Shown: one piece after another, positions 1-10,855 of the stretch
How positions within the stretch are numbered: position 1 is the first letter of the stretch
Layout of the letters: each line of letters starts with the position of its first letter
Assembly: GCF_037975245.1 (NCBI RefSeq)
Contig: NC_092570.1
Coordinates: forward strand, 14,645,501-14,709,500
Direction: 5' to 3'
From: Apostichopus japonicus
Taxonomy: Eukaryota; Echinodermata; Holothuroidea; Aspidochirotida; Stichopodidae
DNA length: 64,000 bases
Translations under genes and position numbers: made by a program
The notes under the pieces: model-generated
What the model saw: only the letters and a program-made list of their open reading frames with translations
What the model was told of the DNA's origin: nothing
The model's database searches: none

Positions 1-202
1 TTGACAATCCCAGAACTAGAGAGATTTGATTTTCAATTCTCTGAATAAGAAAGGGATCTGCTGAAGTTGTGCCATCAAAAGAAGTGGTGGACAAGTTTGA
101 ACGATAGTGTTAATCCAGCATATTTTGAAATAAAGGTCAACTCAACATAACAAAGATCCACCATCACCTAAATGTTTTATTGATATCCCTTTTTGTCCAC
201 AG

Positions 203-313
203 TATGCAAAGAGACTGGGTATGGGGAAGCATGCTATCTTCTCTCACTCAGAGGCAGCAGGATTTCGACGAGAGATGAGGCAGGAACTACTCGAAAAGCA
301 TCTCAAACTATAA
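203..313 (+). CDS. 3'-terminal exon of an unrecognised gene (partial)
   Basis: A polypyrimidine-rich acceptor (TTTTTGTCCACAG) ends at 202. It is followed by 36 sense codons and a TAA at 311-313. The peptide starts YAKRLGMGKHAIF and ends LLEKHLKL; it is rich in Arg, Lys, Glu and Met and looks helical. Upstream, 1-202 reads as intron and the rest of the gene lies outside the window. The phase is inferred: the alternative frame with an ATG stops earlier. I do not recognise the family and assign no function. The gene is convergent with TAF9. Confidence 0.42.
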   Translation, partial: YAKRLGMGKHAIFSHSEAAGFRREMRQELLEKHLKL

Positions 314-1220
314 GTCATTTTTTTGTTGGTATTCAAAGTTTGATCATTTCTTTGTAATTTTGCTTAATAATGGTTTCAGTAGTGTTATAAGGGTTTGTTT
401 TAGTAATGACATGTTCTTCTGGACGTCCATGAAGCTATTTGAGGGCGGGCTTCTCAAAACTGTTGCGGTCCCACACTTAGAAATAGAATACACTGTAAGT
501 CCCACTCTCCAAGTAAGGTGCTTTATGTTATCATAAAATCCTGGCCACAAATGTGTAATACTTTTCAATTAAGATGATATGGTGCAATATTATGAGAGAT
601 GTTTTGATTTTAGCTGTAGAAATGTAAAGATTACTCATTTGTTGCGCACCATACTGTCATCCTTAAGTGATTTTAACTGTCATGAAATGGAAAGGCCTAA
701 GCCCAAATACTTCTTGGTAAGCTTATCAAAATTGTTTGGAAATTGTTTGGCCTTGGAGAAGACTAAGTGGTCTTTGAAATATGCTGAAAATCACCATATG
801 TAGCATTTGTGTCTCCAAGAAGTTGGTTTATGTAATAATGTTATATGTTTCGATCTTAATTGTATAGAACAGTCAAGGGACAAAAGCTCACACAAAATGA
901 CTTGATAGGTTACCAGATGTTCACTGCGGTTTGCATTTCATATAGTTACATATTCTGGCATGTTGTTGGAAGTTGACTGCACAGAGATGCATATTAGGGG
1001 ATTCCTCTAAGGTTGCTTAAAGTGTCCTCTCCTCCATCTGACATTACCCTCCTGCCAAGTGCATGAATGTCCGACATTTCTCATTAAAAGATTTAGATTG
1101 TTAGTTACCAATCAAATGTATGATATTTGCAGAACATTCTGCAGCTACACGTTTTTACAACTGTTACTTGAGCATGTACTGTACTGGCTTCCTTATATGA
1201 CGACAGGTACACATATGTAT
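314..1220. other. Intergenic, no gene seen
   Basis: AT-rich non-coding sequence follows the terminal exon and probably holds its 3' UTR. The open frames here are short, lack domain signatures and overlap on both strands. I see no RNA gene or repeat. Confidence 0.5.
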
Positions 1221-1418
1221 GGTGGCTTAACAGGGACATAGGAAAGAAAATAAATTGAGATGCAAAGTCAAATGTTGAGATGCAAAGTCAAAACTTTTGA
1301 GATAAAAAGTCAAAATTTTGAGTTATGATGTAAAAAAAGTCAATATTTTGAAAATGTGAACATTTTGATATTTGGGGACACTTACTTTTTTCCCCCCTTA
1401 TGTCCCTATTAAGCCACC
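1221..1418. mobile_element. Short inverted-repeat element with internal 20-bp minisatellite
   Basis: The ends are inverted copies of each other: GGTGGCTTAACAGGGACATA at 1221-1240 and its near-complement TATGTCCCTATTAAGCCACC at 1399-1418 (one mismatch). Between them lie imperfect units of about 20 bp built on AAAGTCAAAATTTTGAG. No protein is encoded, so this is a MITE-like non-autonomous DNA element. The flanks ACATATGTAT (1211-1220) and ACATATGCAT (1421-1430) are similar, but two bases separate the second from the terminus, so the target duplication is uncertain. Confidence 0.6.
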
Positions 1419-1551
1419 TTACATATGCATTACACCTATGGAAAAAAAAAAGTTGCATTACAAATGACTTGTTTGTCAGTTTAATAATAACTGTATTGAA
1501 AATTGTACTTATTGCATTACGTTTCTAAAATATGAACATTGTTAAACGAAT

Positions 1552-1685
1552 AACCTGCAGGATTTCCCTCAAGGCAAGATGACATGACCCATGTTGGTGA
1601 TGAGGGTCAACTACTCAAACCTGCAGGATTTCCCTCAAGGCAAGATGACATGACCCATGTTGGTGATGAGGGTCAACTACTCAAG
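1552..1685. repeat. Perfect 66-bp tandem duplication
   Basis: Two adjacent copies of a 66-bp unit start at CCTGCAGGATTTCCC (1554 and 1620). I see no difference over the shared length, so this is a recent duplication in non-coding DNA. Confidence 0.85.
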
Positions 1686-3049
1686 TTGTTGATATATCCT
1701 CCATTTTGATTTCATTTTCAGTTGCCAGCCTAGTTTAGAAGTGTAACAACATTGTACAACTACATTGCCTTATGGCATAGAGGGTCTGCTCGTTGTTTTT
1801 TTTTGGGGGGGGGAGGGTGGGGTCTGTTTTGATGTTATCATCATAAATTGGTGAGTGACAGTACAAGGAATTAATTAATTAAATGTTTTATTTAATTGAT
1901 CGTTGCATATATATTGTTACTACTCTTGGCAAATTTGCAGAATATTCATGCCATTGTTTTAGCTCAAGAGATGTATTGTTTATCATGCAGAGAGTTGATC
2001 AAATGTGTCACTCAGTTTAATTTTTTGTAAATGGTTACCAAGCCAGAGGTTAAAGAGAGACATATGAAGTAATGTACTAGATCCATTTTATTGATACATT
2101 CTTATTTACAATACAGTATGCATTTGATCATGCCTTTGACAGAGATATGTTGCACATTTAGTTCTTTCTTTAATTTGTCAACTGTTTCTGAATTCAGATA
2201 TGACATTTATATAAGATCTATTCTCGACCCATTCAAATGATGTAAAGACAAATGTGGGAAAGTTACCAGCAGTATCATATTTCACAATCTCGTTCAAATA
2301 CGAATGGAAAGTAAATGTTGAATCTTGGGCGTACACGCAATAAATGAATCCAGAACAGCACTATTGACGAAACTTAATACTTTTGTTTACGTTGTACCTT
2401 CAATTAGCTGTTTTATACATTGACAGGCATCGATTCTGACAAACTATGGATCAACTTTAAAGCAAAATCCTGAGAAACGAAATCAACAAGCACAACATTA
2501 CAGACACCATCTGCAGATTTTTTCAGTGATGCATTGGATTGGGCAAAATGCCACTCCATGCAAATCAATGTGAAAAACTGGAAGTTTTCTGTATTCCACG
2601 ATATAATTGTTTGTATTGAATATCACCTTTGTTGAATATTTCAGAGCATCAAATACTGCTAAAGAGTAAAGAAAACACAAAATTGTTAGAAATATGCCAC
2701 ACGTCTTGCCTTCTGCATCAGTTTGGCAAACCAAAATTCTGTCTCAACATGTAGTCGACATGAAAATGTTTCAAATATCGCCAACCAAAACAGATAGTCA
2801 TTGTCCTGGAGAAACTGTTTTTTGCATTGTCTGGCTATTTCTGACTATTATGCAAGGACCTAGTTCATTCTGGTCAATTCAATTTGCCCATGCACTGCAA
2901 AGCTGCTCACTGAGACTTCAACAGTTAGACAAACAACATGATTGGCAGGGTAAACTTGATCAATCAGTCAATACTAAGTATGAAAGACCAGAAAGACTAA
3001 ATGCAGGGAATAATGTAGTTTTTCAGTAACAGTTTTGAATGCTCAGATG
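1686..3049. other. Intergenic, no gene seen
   Basis: AT-rich DNA with a G-tract near 1806. Open frames of 60-110 codons occur on both strands, but none has splice signals with a conserved continuation or a recognisable domain. Confidence 0.45.
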
Positions 3050-3664
3050 TTAAAGCAGCATTTAGCGTTTGGTCGCCGTTTTCTACTTTTTTGACATGTC
3101 CATGAAGTTTTTTACATATATCAATCACAAAACAGCAAACTAAGATATTAGCCAAGTTTTTCCCTGCCAACAACGTTAATTGGCGAGTAATTAAGGATAT
3201 CTGCAGATAATGAGAAAAGTGTCCACAACAAATTCCACATTTAAAATTAATCGTATACAGTTCCCCCAAACCCACTAGTTTGAATTCAACCAATCAGAGA
3301 TGCAGGTTTAGTTATGAGCCGTTGCTAAAAATAGTTTCAGGACTTTGCGTTGGTACAACCAAGGAGTTGTTACGGAACTCCCTGGTACAACTGCCATATA
3401 GACTACACAAATCAAGCATGGTGTTGCAATACGTTTGGGTCAATGACGTTCGTAGCGTTTAAATAGTCATATTATGGGCGAGGTTTATTGGGATCCCAAC
3501 GGAAAATATCTTGGAGAAAAAGAAAGTTGCAAATTTTTCGACTTTTATGCCACCATTTGAAGTAAGATTTAAATAGATAAGCTAGTTATGTATGTCGTTA
3601 TAGCAGAGTGGAGTCAGTGAGGTTGAGAAAAATCATAGAAAAAGAAGGCAAAATGCTGCTTTAA
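3050..3664. mobile_element. TTAA-flanked MITE, Kolobok-like termini
   Basis: TTAA at 3050-3053 is followed by AGCAGCATTTAGC. The mirror image GCAAAATGCTGCT, followed by TTAA, closes the element at 3664. A TTAA target with AG-starting inverted termini fits the Kolobok superfamily; piggyBac also uses TTAA but usually starts CCC. The 600-bp interior has no transposase, so any movement would need a partner supplied in trans. The superfamily call rests on the termini alone. Confidence 0.55.
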
Positions 3665-4173
3665 GCTCTTTCAATACTATGATTCCTGTGTGCAAAGACT
3701 GCATACAGGTTTGTACTTGTATAGCAATCTTGTACTGCATTTTGTGGTACAATACCGAAGGTATCATTCAATACACAATATCACAACTGGAATCACTGAA
3801 AACAAGTAAACGTGAAATTTTCCCAAAATTTCTGAAAAAGTACTGCATGGTACCCTGGCTAGGCTTCAACAAAGATTATTTTAAGTTGTGATCCCTGCCA
3901 CGACAGTCCAAGCCTCTTTTTTCTTTGGCCGGAACCCAGAATGAAATTCTGCGGTGAAACGTCTCAACACCGCCATCACTATCAGTGGACAGTACTGGTG
4001 ACGGTCATTGTCAACGGTCAGGATGATGACTGGACAAATGAATATCCGAAAGGACAGTTTTACTTGTCCTCCAATATGCATCTGTTCTGTGACTAACTAC
4101 CACGAGGACCTGCGTTGGTACCATCTTGCAATTTCACATCTTCCCATCTATTGTAACCAGGAACCGACCTGCA

Positions 4174-4301
4174 TCAATCTGCTTCATCTTCTCTCTTACG
4201 TTTCTCTCCTGGAATCGCTGAGGATGGCATAGAAATGATGTTCATCTTTGGGGATTTACTGCTTCCGCCGGGACTGGATGAGTCGGACATCTTGGGCGCA
4301 C
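4174..4301 (-). CDS. TAF9: TAF9 coding exon 5
   Basis: The acceptor TTAAG precedes GTGCGCCCAAG. The exon encodes the Ser-rich tail and KRKREDEAD, then TGA at 4176-4174. The joined frame (G|GT) continues exon 4. This is the least conserved part of the protein but keeps the basic-acidic end of the family. Confidence 0.85.
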
Positions 4302-7300
4302 CTTAAGTGAAGATGAGCATAAATTTGAAAGAAATTTAGAATAAATCTGTAGCCATCTGATCAAAAGCAATTGGATTGGTTCAATAAACATTACATATTA
4401 TTATATAACTATATTTCATGATAAAATAAAACTGTTAGCAAACTGCTTATCCACTAGAGAGCCTGTGTGATAGAATGTGTAAAAGTAAGATGGCCTGACA
4501 TTTCAATCCTAGCAGGATCTTCTTCAGAGGCTAAATGACAAGTCAAGGGTGGAGGAATTGAGCTGATGGGTATGATAAAAGTCTTTAAAAGACATCAACA
4601 AATTATCAGTTTGACTCTTTAAGACACTTCAAAATTTAACGTAAAGTGATAAATTATTAACCTTTCTGTGCCATCTACATAACTATATTCCATACTATGT
4701 TACACAACTATTTTCCATGTAACATAACTATATATCATACAACATAACTATATGCCATATTACCTAACTATATACCACATTACATAACTACATATCATTT
4801 TACATAACTATATAACCTAACTATATACCACATTACCTACCTAACAATATACCATATTCCATAACTATACTCCATACTTACTTACTATATACCACATTAT
4901 CTACCTAACAATATACCATATTACATAACTACATATCAAATTACATAACTATATACCATATTACCTAACTGTAAAACCATATGACAAAAATTATATACCA
5001 TATTGCATAACTATACTATACTATAACTTTACTATAACTAAACATATTACATAAACTATGTCCCATATAATATAACTATATTCCTTAGAGTTTGCATAGC
5101 TTTATATTACACGACTATGTTCCATATTTATCTGACTATTTCATTATAACTGTCCATAGCTTTCTATCAGGTCCAGTCACACTGTTACATTACAACAAAA
5201 AAACACCCCTCTGAAGTGCATATTCTTTTCCTCGCTGTCAGCTGTACCTGATGATTTATTCGAACTCTTCATTCCAAATGTTGGCCCTTGCCTGGCTATG
5301 AAAGTGACAGATGAAGATTTCCCAGCAGACAGATGAGTAGGTAACGTCAGTGTTGCCTGCACAATAAATATAAATTAAAAAACAACATGGACAACAGAAA
5401 ACTATGAACGATGAAGTGTACTACATTAGTCAAAGAATAAATGACATATGTCATCCAGTGTTTTCTACCGTTTCTTCACACAAAACATCAATCAAAAGGT
5501 ACTTACCCAGTGGGGTAAACAGGATTAGGCAGGTTGGGCTGGGGGGGGGGGTTGGAAGGGGATATGTCTACACTTTGATGAGTCATAATTTGTCACAGGA
5601 CCTAATCCTTCACTGCCTAGGACACTGCAAGCAATGAGAATGACCTAACAACTTACTAACCATATTTTATTGTCCTTCTCTATTTGAAGGCATCAACTCC
5701 CTGCCTACCATAAATTTTGAAAGGATATCAGATCAAACAAAAGGCACTGACCCTCTTCTGTGAATGCCTCAATCTGTAGTTTGTGGATGTCAGGCAGTAA
5801 CGGTCTGGAGGTAGACGGACACCGTTTTGGGGTTTGACACCAGGGAGTGGAAGGTTGTTCTTCTGTTTGGCGATTTCAAGAAGAAACTGAGAAGAAGAAG
5901 AAGAAGAAGAAAAAAGAAGGGGTAAACACAGTCACTTCCAAGATTTATTCCCACATGAATATTCATGTATCAACAGTTAATGCTAATGGCAAAGTTGAGT
6001 CAGTAACTTGGGACTAGGTTGAGTCTCATATTTCTGGTCTTAGCTTGATTGCAAATGACTTGCGATGTGAACTTTGACCTCACCTCTTCTCGATGTTAAT
6101 AGTACTTAATAGTAGTAAAATTTGCCATGTTCAAACCCTTTAAGAGTTTGGTATGATATGATAAAAGTCATAGGAGTACATAATGTAGACCTAATGACTG
6201 TGCATGCTACTAAACAGTACGCGATTGCAGAGGTCTGCAAGTGACATGGATAAATCATTTTAACACTCACATTATTGACAGTTTGCTATTATTTGTGACT
6301 ATCTTGTGAATTACATCTTGCTTGCAATCGCTGTTCAAGTTCAAAACCTCTTGGTACTTACTGACAGCCTGGAAAATACTTGACTTCAACCTCTTTATGA
6401 GCTAATGGTAGAAAATCTTTAGTGAAAAAAATAATAATTGCTGCCCTAAAAATAATAATACACTTTTAAAATATCTGTATTTATTCCTAGTTGGGCTTTA
6501 AAGATTCTCCACAAAAAAGTTGAGTGCTGGTCATTATTTCTACTTTAAAATATTACTTTAAATATCTCAAATTCTTAAAACTATTAGTTTCTGAGATGAG
6601 CCTTTTGTGATCCATAAGTAATGTAGATTAAAATGAATCCATGTCTTACATCTCTTGGTGGTGGAATTGTAAAAGAATGATCTAGTCTGGTTTGTATGGC
6701 CAATTTGACATCGTCTGCATCAATGTCTTTCCTTCCAGCGTGACCAGAATACACCTGGGCATCTTCCAGAACATCTGTGACATACTCTGTAGAATTTAAC
6801 AATATGTTGATCTGTATCTTATATGCAGTATTTGTTACAAACTGGTCATACCAAACTTTGACCATTAGAGGATATGTAAGCTAGCCAGCATGAACATGTA
6901 CTGTTGCTCCATTCCAGTATATAGGAGTACAATTATAAGCTTCTGACTGGTGTGCCCAATAATTAAAACATGTTGCAAAGTTTTCAGTACAATGACTAAA
7001 CTAAGAAACTGTTTGAATCCCTGTGATCTAGTTGTATTCAAAGCTAATGCCTAATGCACTAGCCTAGATATACAACAAATAGAAATTACAGACACATCTG
7101 TGATTTTCTTTCATGGTTTTAATTTTTGGCTAGGAAATAGACTCAGGGAATACCTATTTAGTTTACTGTCTGACCAATTTAAAGTCTGAAGTCAAAATTG
7201 ATTATGCTAGAAAAAGGCATTAATCAATTTGGTTTATTCAGGTGTGCTTAAACTGTGCCCGACTGTTAGAAATTTGATCAGAGCCAAACATTAAGCTAAA

Positions 7301-7874
7301 TCATCCTACTATTAACAATAACAGCTGGTAATGCTGGTATGTTAGGCCTACCATTTGTGCTAGGCTTAGGACAGGTCTAATTTACAAATACAAGTTTACA
7401 TGACAATGAAGTTTTTACTGATTGGTATTGAGTTCTGCCAATTTCTTGTCATGATGTTTTGCCTCTGTTCTATAGCCAAAAATAAAACGAGGCAGACACT
7501 GTACATAACGACAGACCTCTCATTGATATTAATGAACGTAACAAAAAAACTCTAGGCTTGCCTAACCTAACGTTAGGCCTTACTATAACGTTAGTTTCAC
7601 ACATAGGTACAGTTAGCAGACTTAACATTAGGCATAGGCTAGTCATGGTAACGTTAGGGTCAACTTGCAACAAGGACTAGGCCTAACGCGATATGGTAAA
7701 GGGAAAGCTAGACGGTGTTTCTAAACAAACATAGCCTGAAAACAAGAAGATCATACTATATGTGAATTCCAGCATCTGGTTTATGACTCGTGGTTCATAA
7801 TCCGTAACGCCCATGTCTTTAAGTATCGAAACCATCACTTCAGCATCTTTTGGAAGAGGTTTCGGGACAGCCAT
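4174..7874 (-). CDS. TAF9: TAF9, TFIID/SAGA histone-fold subunit (five coding exons)
   Basis: TAF9 is a nuclear TBP-associated factor whose histone fold pairs with TAF6 in TFIID and SAGA-type coactivators. Coding exons on the minus strand: 7874-7757, 6786-6650, 5886-5752, 5356-5248 and 4301-4174. All junctions are GT-AG and the joined frame gives 208 residues. The histone fold spans about residues 8-75 ([20 protein letters not shown], then [12 protein letters not shown]). The family signature [13 protein letters not shown] (82-94) and [10 protein letters not shown] (109-118) follow. The Ser-rich tail ends in the basic-acidic KRKRED patch. Human TAF9 is longer (about 264 aa), mostly in the low-complexity tail. 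The start at 7874 is the only ATG matching the family N terminus. A mobile element ends 43 bp upstream of it. No AK6 frame, which shares this locus in mammals, was seen. Confidence 0.95.
4433..4545 (-). repeat. Penelope-like or retroelement tail fragment, copy 1
   Basis: This segment resembles 49868-49997: GTTAGCAAACTGC, then CCACTA, AGAGCC and the hairpin AGCAGGATCTTCTTCAGAGG. Read on the minus strand it gives CTGAAGA, a stem, then TGAAA, which is a decayed form of the motif described at 49961. It lies in TAF9 intron 4. No reverse transcriptase remains, so the family is inferred from the hairpin pattern only. Confidence 0.4.
4670..5150. repeat. AT-rich minisatellite in TAF9 intron 4
   Basis: Degenerate units of about 20-25 bp built on ACATAACTATATACCATATT repeat across nearly 480 bp, with some deletions to shorter units. 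They are non-coding and end just before exon 4. Confidence 0.85.
5248..5356 (-). CDS. TAF9: TAF9 coding exon 4
   Basis: The acceptor TTGTGCAG precedes GCAACACTGACG and the donor is TCATCAG|GTACAG. It encodes residues 131-166, Ser/Thr-rich linker sequence after the conserved RYCLT region. Both junctions keep the frame. Confidence 0.88.
5752..5886 (-). CDS. TAF9: TAF9 coding exon 3
   Basis: Exactly 45 codons, phase 0 at both ends (CTCAG|TTTCTTC and AGG|GTCAGT). It carries FLLEIAKQ and [16 protein letters not shown], the most diagnostic TAF9 block outside the histone fold. Confidence 0.93.
6650..6786 (-). CDS. TAF9: TAF9 coding exon 2
   Basis: The acceptor TTCTACAG and donor GAT|GTAAG frame [17 protein letters not shown] and [12 protein letters not shown], the second half of the histone fold, ending at PPPRD. 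Confidence 0.95.
7757..7874 (-). CDS. TAF9: TAF9 coding exon 1
   Basis: It starts [14 protein letters not shown] at 7874 and ends ACATATA|GTATGA. It holds the first helices of the histone fold. The bases just before the ATG (ACCAAA) are an acceptable start context. Confidence 0.93.
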
Positions 7875-7917
7875 TTTGGTGGTTTGTCTTCATATATGTT
7901 TTGAACTGTGTTACCAA

Positions 7918-8357
7918 CAGTGTTACCAGCGACAATTGACGAAAAAACGCTAGATTTGCGAAAATAAAACCCTAGAAAACGGTAAATGGTAGTTTCCCTA
8001 ACTTTCGTGTTGTTTCGAGTCAATTTAGAACAGATTCGTAGGATGAATGGTCACCGATCACAAAATAGATTTTGAATAGTTGATTTGAGTGATAGTCTGA
8101 CCCAGAAAATTTGAAAAAAATATGGAAATTTTCGGTAGGAAAGTCCGAAGATTGGGCAAAAATACTCAAAATAAATTGGATGGGTCTCCAAGTAAGAATT
8201 TTGTCTAAAAAATCTGAAAAAAGGTCTATTTTTTGTAAATTTAACTAGTTTTAGGCAAAAAACGCTAGAATTACCAAAATTAGAAAAAACGTGCGCTAGA
8301 ACCCCAATGACTAAAAACGCTAGATCTAGTGTAAAAACGCTAACTCTGGTAACACTG
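7918..8357. mobile_element. hAT-like non-autonomous element in the TAF9 promoter
   Basis: The 440-bp element starts CAGTGTTACCAGCG and ends in the inverted copy CTCTGGTAACACTG. The exact 8-bp target duplication GTTACCAA sits at 7910-7917 and 8358-8365. Eight-base duplications and CAG..CTG ends are hallmarks of the hAT superfamily. Subterminal AAAAACGCTAGA repeats occur near both ends. No transposase frame is present. Its proximal edge is 43 bp from the TAF9 ATG, so it must lie in the 5' UTR or core promoter. Confidence 0.88.
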
Positions 8358-8365
8358 GTTACCAA

Positions 8366-8928
8366 TTAGGGATTCATAGAAAACTCCAACAGTTAGATTG
8401 GGCAAAAGCGCAGTATGCATGAACTGCTTTCCATGGAAGGGGAAGCCTAGAAATATGTATCGCCCTTTAACTTTTCACGATTTATTCACATGCACGGGTA
8501 ATAATTGATCACGGATCATGACGAGGGGGTGAGGGCCCTGAGGGGCGGGGGTCGGGGATGGAAGGGGAAGTAGGTACTGTCGTTAATTTGGTTACAAAAT
8601 ATCATTGCACACTCCCGAAGGTAGCTCGCCGAGGTCCAATCAGTGGCAACCTATAAAAATGGATTTTATCGGCCCGCGTATGTCTCCAAAATTTCCCTCC
8701 AGTGTTTTATCTACAAAGTCATTCGTACACTGAGTGGCAAGTCATATGTGGCGGAAAGAGAGCAAAAAATATGAAAGGTTGTTAACATTTCATGAAAGTG
8801 TCTGTCGACATCCACACAGCTGGAAACGTAGGCCTACTTCTCTGTATTTCTTTATTATATTATTGAAAACATTTTGATTTTTTTTAATTCAGATTATAAT
8901 GGCAGTTAAGAGGATATTCCAATTGTAC
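8366..8928. other. Intergenic between two mobile elements
   Basis: It holds a G-rich patch (8525-8570) and otherwise plain AT-rich DNA. No coding or structural feature is supported. Confidence 0.5.
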
Positions 8929-8936
8929 CACGTTTC

Positions 8937-9152
8937 GGTATCCAGTCAAAACGTCCCTTTACCAAAACGTCCCCGCTTTTTTAAGACCAAAACGTCCCCG
9001 CTTTTTACCAAAACGTCCCCGCAGTCAAAACGTCCCCGTGAGTCAAAACGTCCCCGCTATTATAATCAGTTGGAATGCAAGTGTGGATGTTTTTAGTTCA
9101 AATCAAAGAGTAAGGGTAAGCATAGGTTTAGGTTGAAAACACAGTTTTAAGC

Positions 9153-9203
<51 letters not shown>

Positions 9204-9571
9204 ATAGTATACGCATCCAAATTCTTTTTTAATTCCTCTTGTATTATCTTTGTTGTTTTCCTTAATTCGTTAATTCACTGAAAAACATATAGCGATATAC
9301 CTTTTTCATACCAAATATAATTAAACGATATAGTCCCTTATGATTTATTTAGCGCCTGTAATCCAACTTGCATGCCTATAACTTAGCCAAATTATAACTT
9401 AAAATTAATATATATTCACAACTATGAATGAATGTGATAGACGGGGACGTTTTGACTTACAGGGACGTTTTGACCAACGGGGACGTTTTGACCAACGGGG
9501 ACGTTTTGACCAAAAGCGGGGACGTTTTGGTACGGGGACGTTTTGGTAAAGGGACGTTTTGACTGGTAAAG
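8937..9571. mobile_element. Foldback-like element built from a CAAAACGTCCCC repeat
   Basis: The left 125 bp carries six tandem variants of CAAAACGTCCCCG. The right 130 bp carries the same motif inverted (CGGGGACGTTTTG), seven times. Outside the arrays the termini are CCAGTCAAAACGTCCC and its inverse. The 8-bp direct repeat CACGTTTC flanks the whole at 8929-8936 and 9572-9579. The middle holds an (AT)n run. It encodes no transposase; the apparent PKRPR-rich frame is only the repeat translated. The 8-bp duplication would fit hAT, but the multi-repeat ends are foldback-like. Confidence 0.8.
9155..9200. repeat. (AT)n microsatellite
   Basis: About 23 AT units at the centre of the element at 8937-9571. 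Confidence 0.9.
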
Positions 9572-9579
9572 CACGTTTC

Positions 9580-10110
9580 AAGGAAAAACAAACAAGATTA
9601 TAAAAAGATTGTCAAATTTTAAGGAAAATAATGAGCCATGTATGAAGACATCAAAGGGAAAGTGCCCTATTTGTGTTTTGTTGTGGTCTTGCAATATAAC
9701 GAAAACCTTCAAACAAAACAAGGCTAGTTTTCCCCCTTACAAAAGAATATTTCATGACGTCTTCCCAAGGAAACTAAAAAATGGGAAATCGAAAATTCTT
9801 GAACATCAATTTTGCCATCCGTGAATGACCATGAAGGCATCGATTGCAGTTTCAACCGGCCATCAAATTATCGAATTGACCATATTTTATTACGATTATT
9901 TCCCCCCACCCCCCCCCCCCCCTCTGTATCCACCGTTTTGATAGCCATTCAAATTAGTAAGTAAACTTGTTCAAGTTGTGCGATCAGAACTTTTCGATGC
10001 AGGCACATTGTAGCATGAAGTAATTTGATATGGAAGGATGGATCTCTTATGTTCAGTCAATGATCGGTAGACATATGAAGACACTGGTGGTTGCAGGTGG
10101 CATTCGCCAC
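9580..10110. other. Intergenic, C-rich tract
   Basis: AT-rich DNA with a poly-C run near 9902-9923. Short frames occur without domain support. No feature is called. Confidence 0.45.
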
Positions 10111-10114
10111 ATAG

Positions 10115-10855
10115 TGTTATGAAATAGTGATACCATCTCTTTGATGTTACCGAGAAACTCCATCGAGACACCTTACAGGCCTCTTATGTATTTATCTAGG
10201 TCATGGATTCAGTTTTCCCACGAGAAGTTTTTAACTATCTTATTGAATCTTGGTACAGGGCCTTTTCCCAAAATAGATTCCATTATGTCTGTGGAACATT
10301 CGAGAAGGTTCTCTCACGTGGTATGGAAGTTTCCATAGAAAGGGGGATGGACTTCCAAACTCCCAACCAATCAGGGCAGATCAGTGCCAGCGCACTTATT
10401 TTTATATCATTAAGTTAGTACAGGATGGTCAGGTTATTGGCTGCCTACTGATTGTGCGCAGAGGGATTTTGTAGAAGTATGGTATATAAGAAAAAGGAGG
10501 CCGAAAGTTTATCACTTGATCAGCAAATTTATCACTCCGTCAGCGCTCCGTGATCAGTTCGTTGCTTCGTTACTATTTCATCACTCCTAATTGTTTAATT
10601 GACGGAGTCAAGTCAAGTCAAATCATTGTAATTTAGTTTTATTTGTAAAGAGAATCGACAGAGAAGAAATTATACCGAATCATTAATCAAATCCGATCTT
10701 GTCAAATTTTTTTTTGTGTGAACTCATTGTTTTCGCCCGTTCGAGACATCTCCTGAAGAAGCATAAAAACGGCATCAAGATATCCCAGTACCTTTCTATC
10801 GCGAGTCCCGATATAGTTTTACTATCGGAGGAGCCGGGCTCGTCACAATATTACA
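10115..10855 (+). repeat. 5' LTR
   Basis: 741 bp with TG...CA ends. A TATA box (GGTATATAAG at 10481-10490) would place transcription start about 30 bp further on. Confidence 0.92.
10481..10490 (+). promoter_or_regulatory. LTR TATA box
   Basis: GGTATATAAG lies mid-LTR, as expected for a U3/R boundary. The identical site occurs in the 3' LTR at 12773-12782. Confidence 0.55.

Noticed and set aside
8899-9096. Basic PKRPR/SKRPR-rich frame resembling a nuclear localisation protein
   Set aside because: It is the CAAAACGTCCCCG array of the mobile element read as codons.
8929-9579. Regularly repeated short words suggestive of a CRISPR-like array
   Set aside because: Repeats are 12-13 bp with variable 2-12-bp gaps, are inverted between the two ends and sit in an animal genome; they are transposon subterminal repeats.
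10141-10418. Identical frames at 10141-10418 and 12433-12710
   Set aside because: Both lie within the LTRs; the identity reflects LTR duplication, not paired genes.
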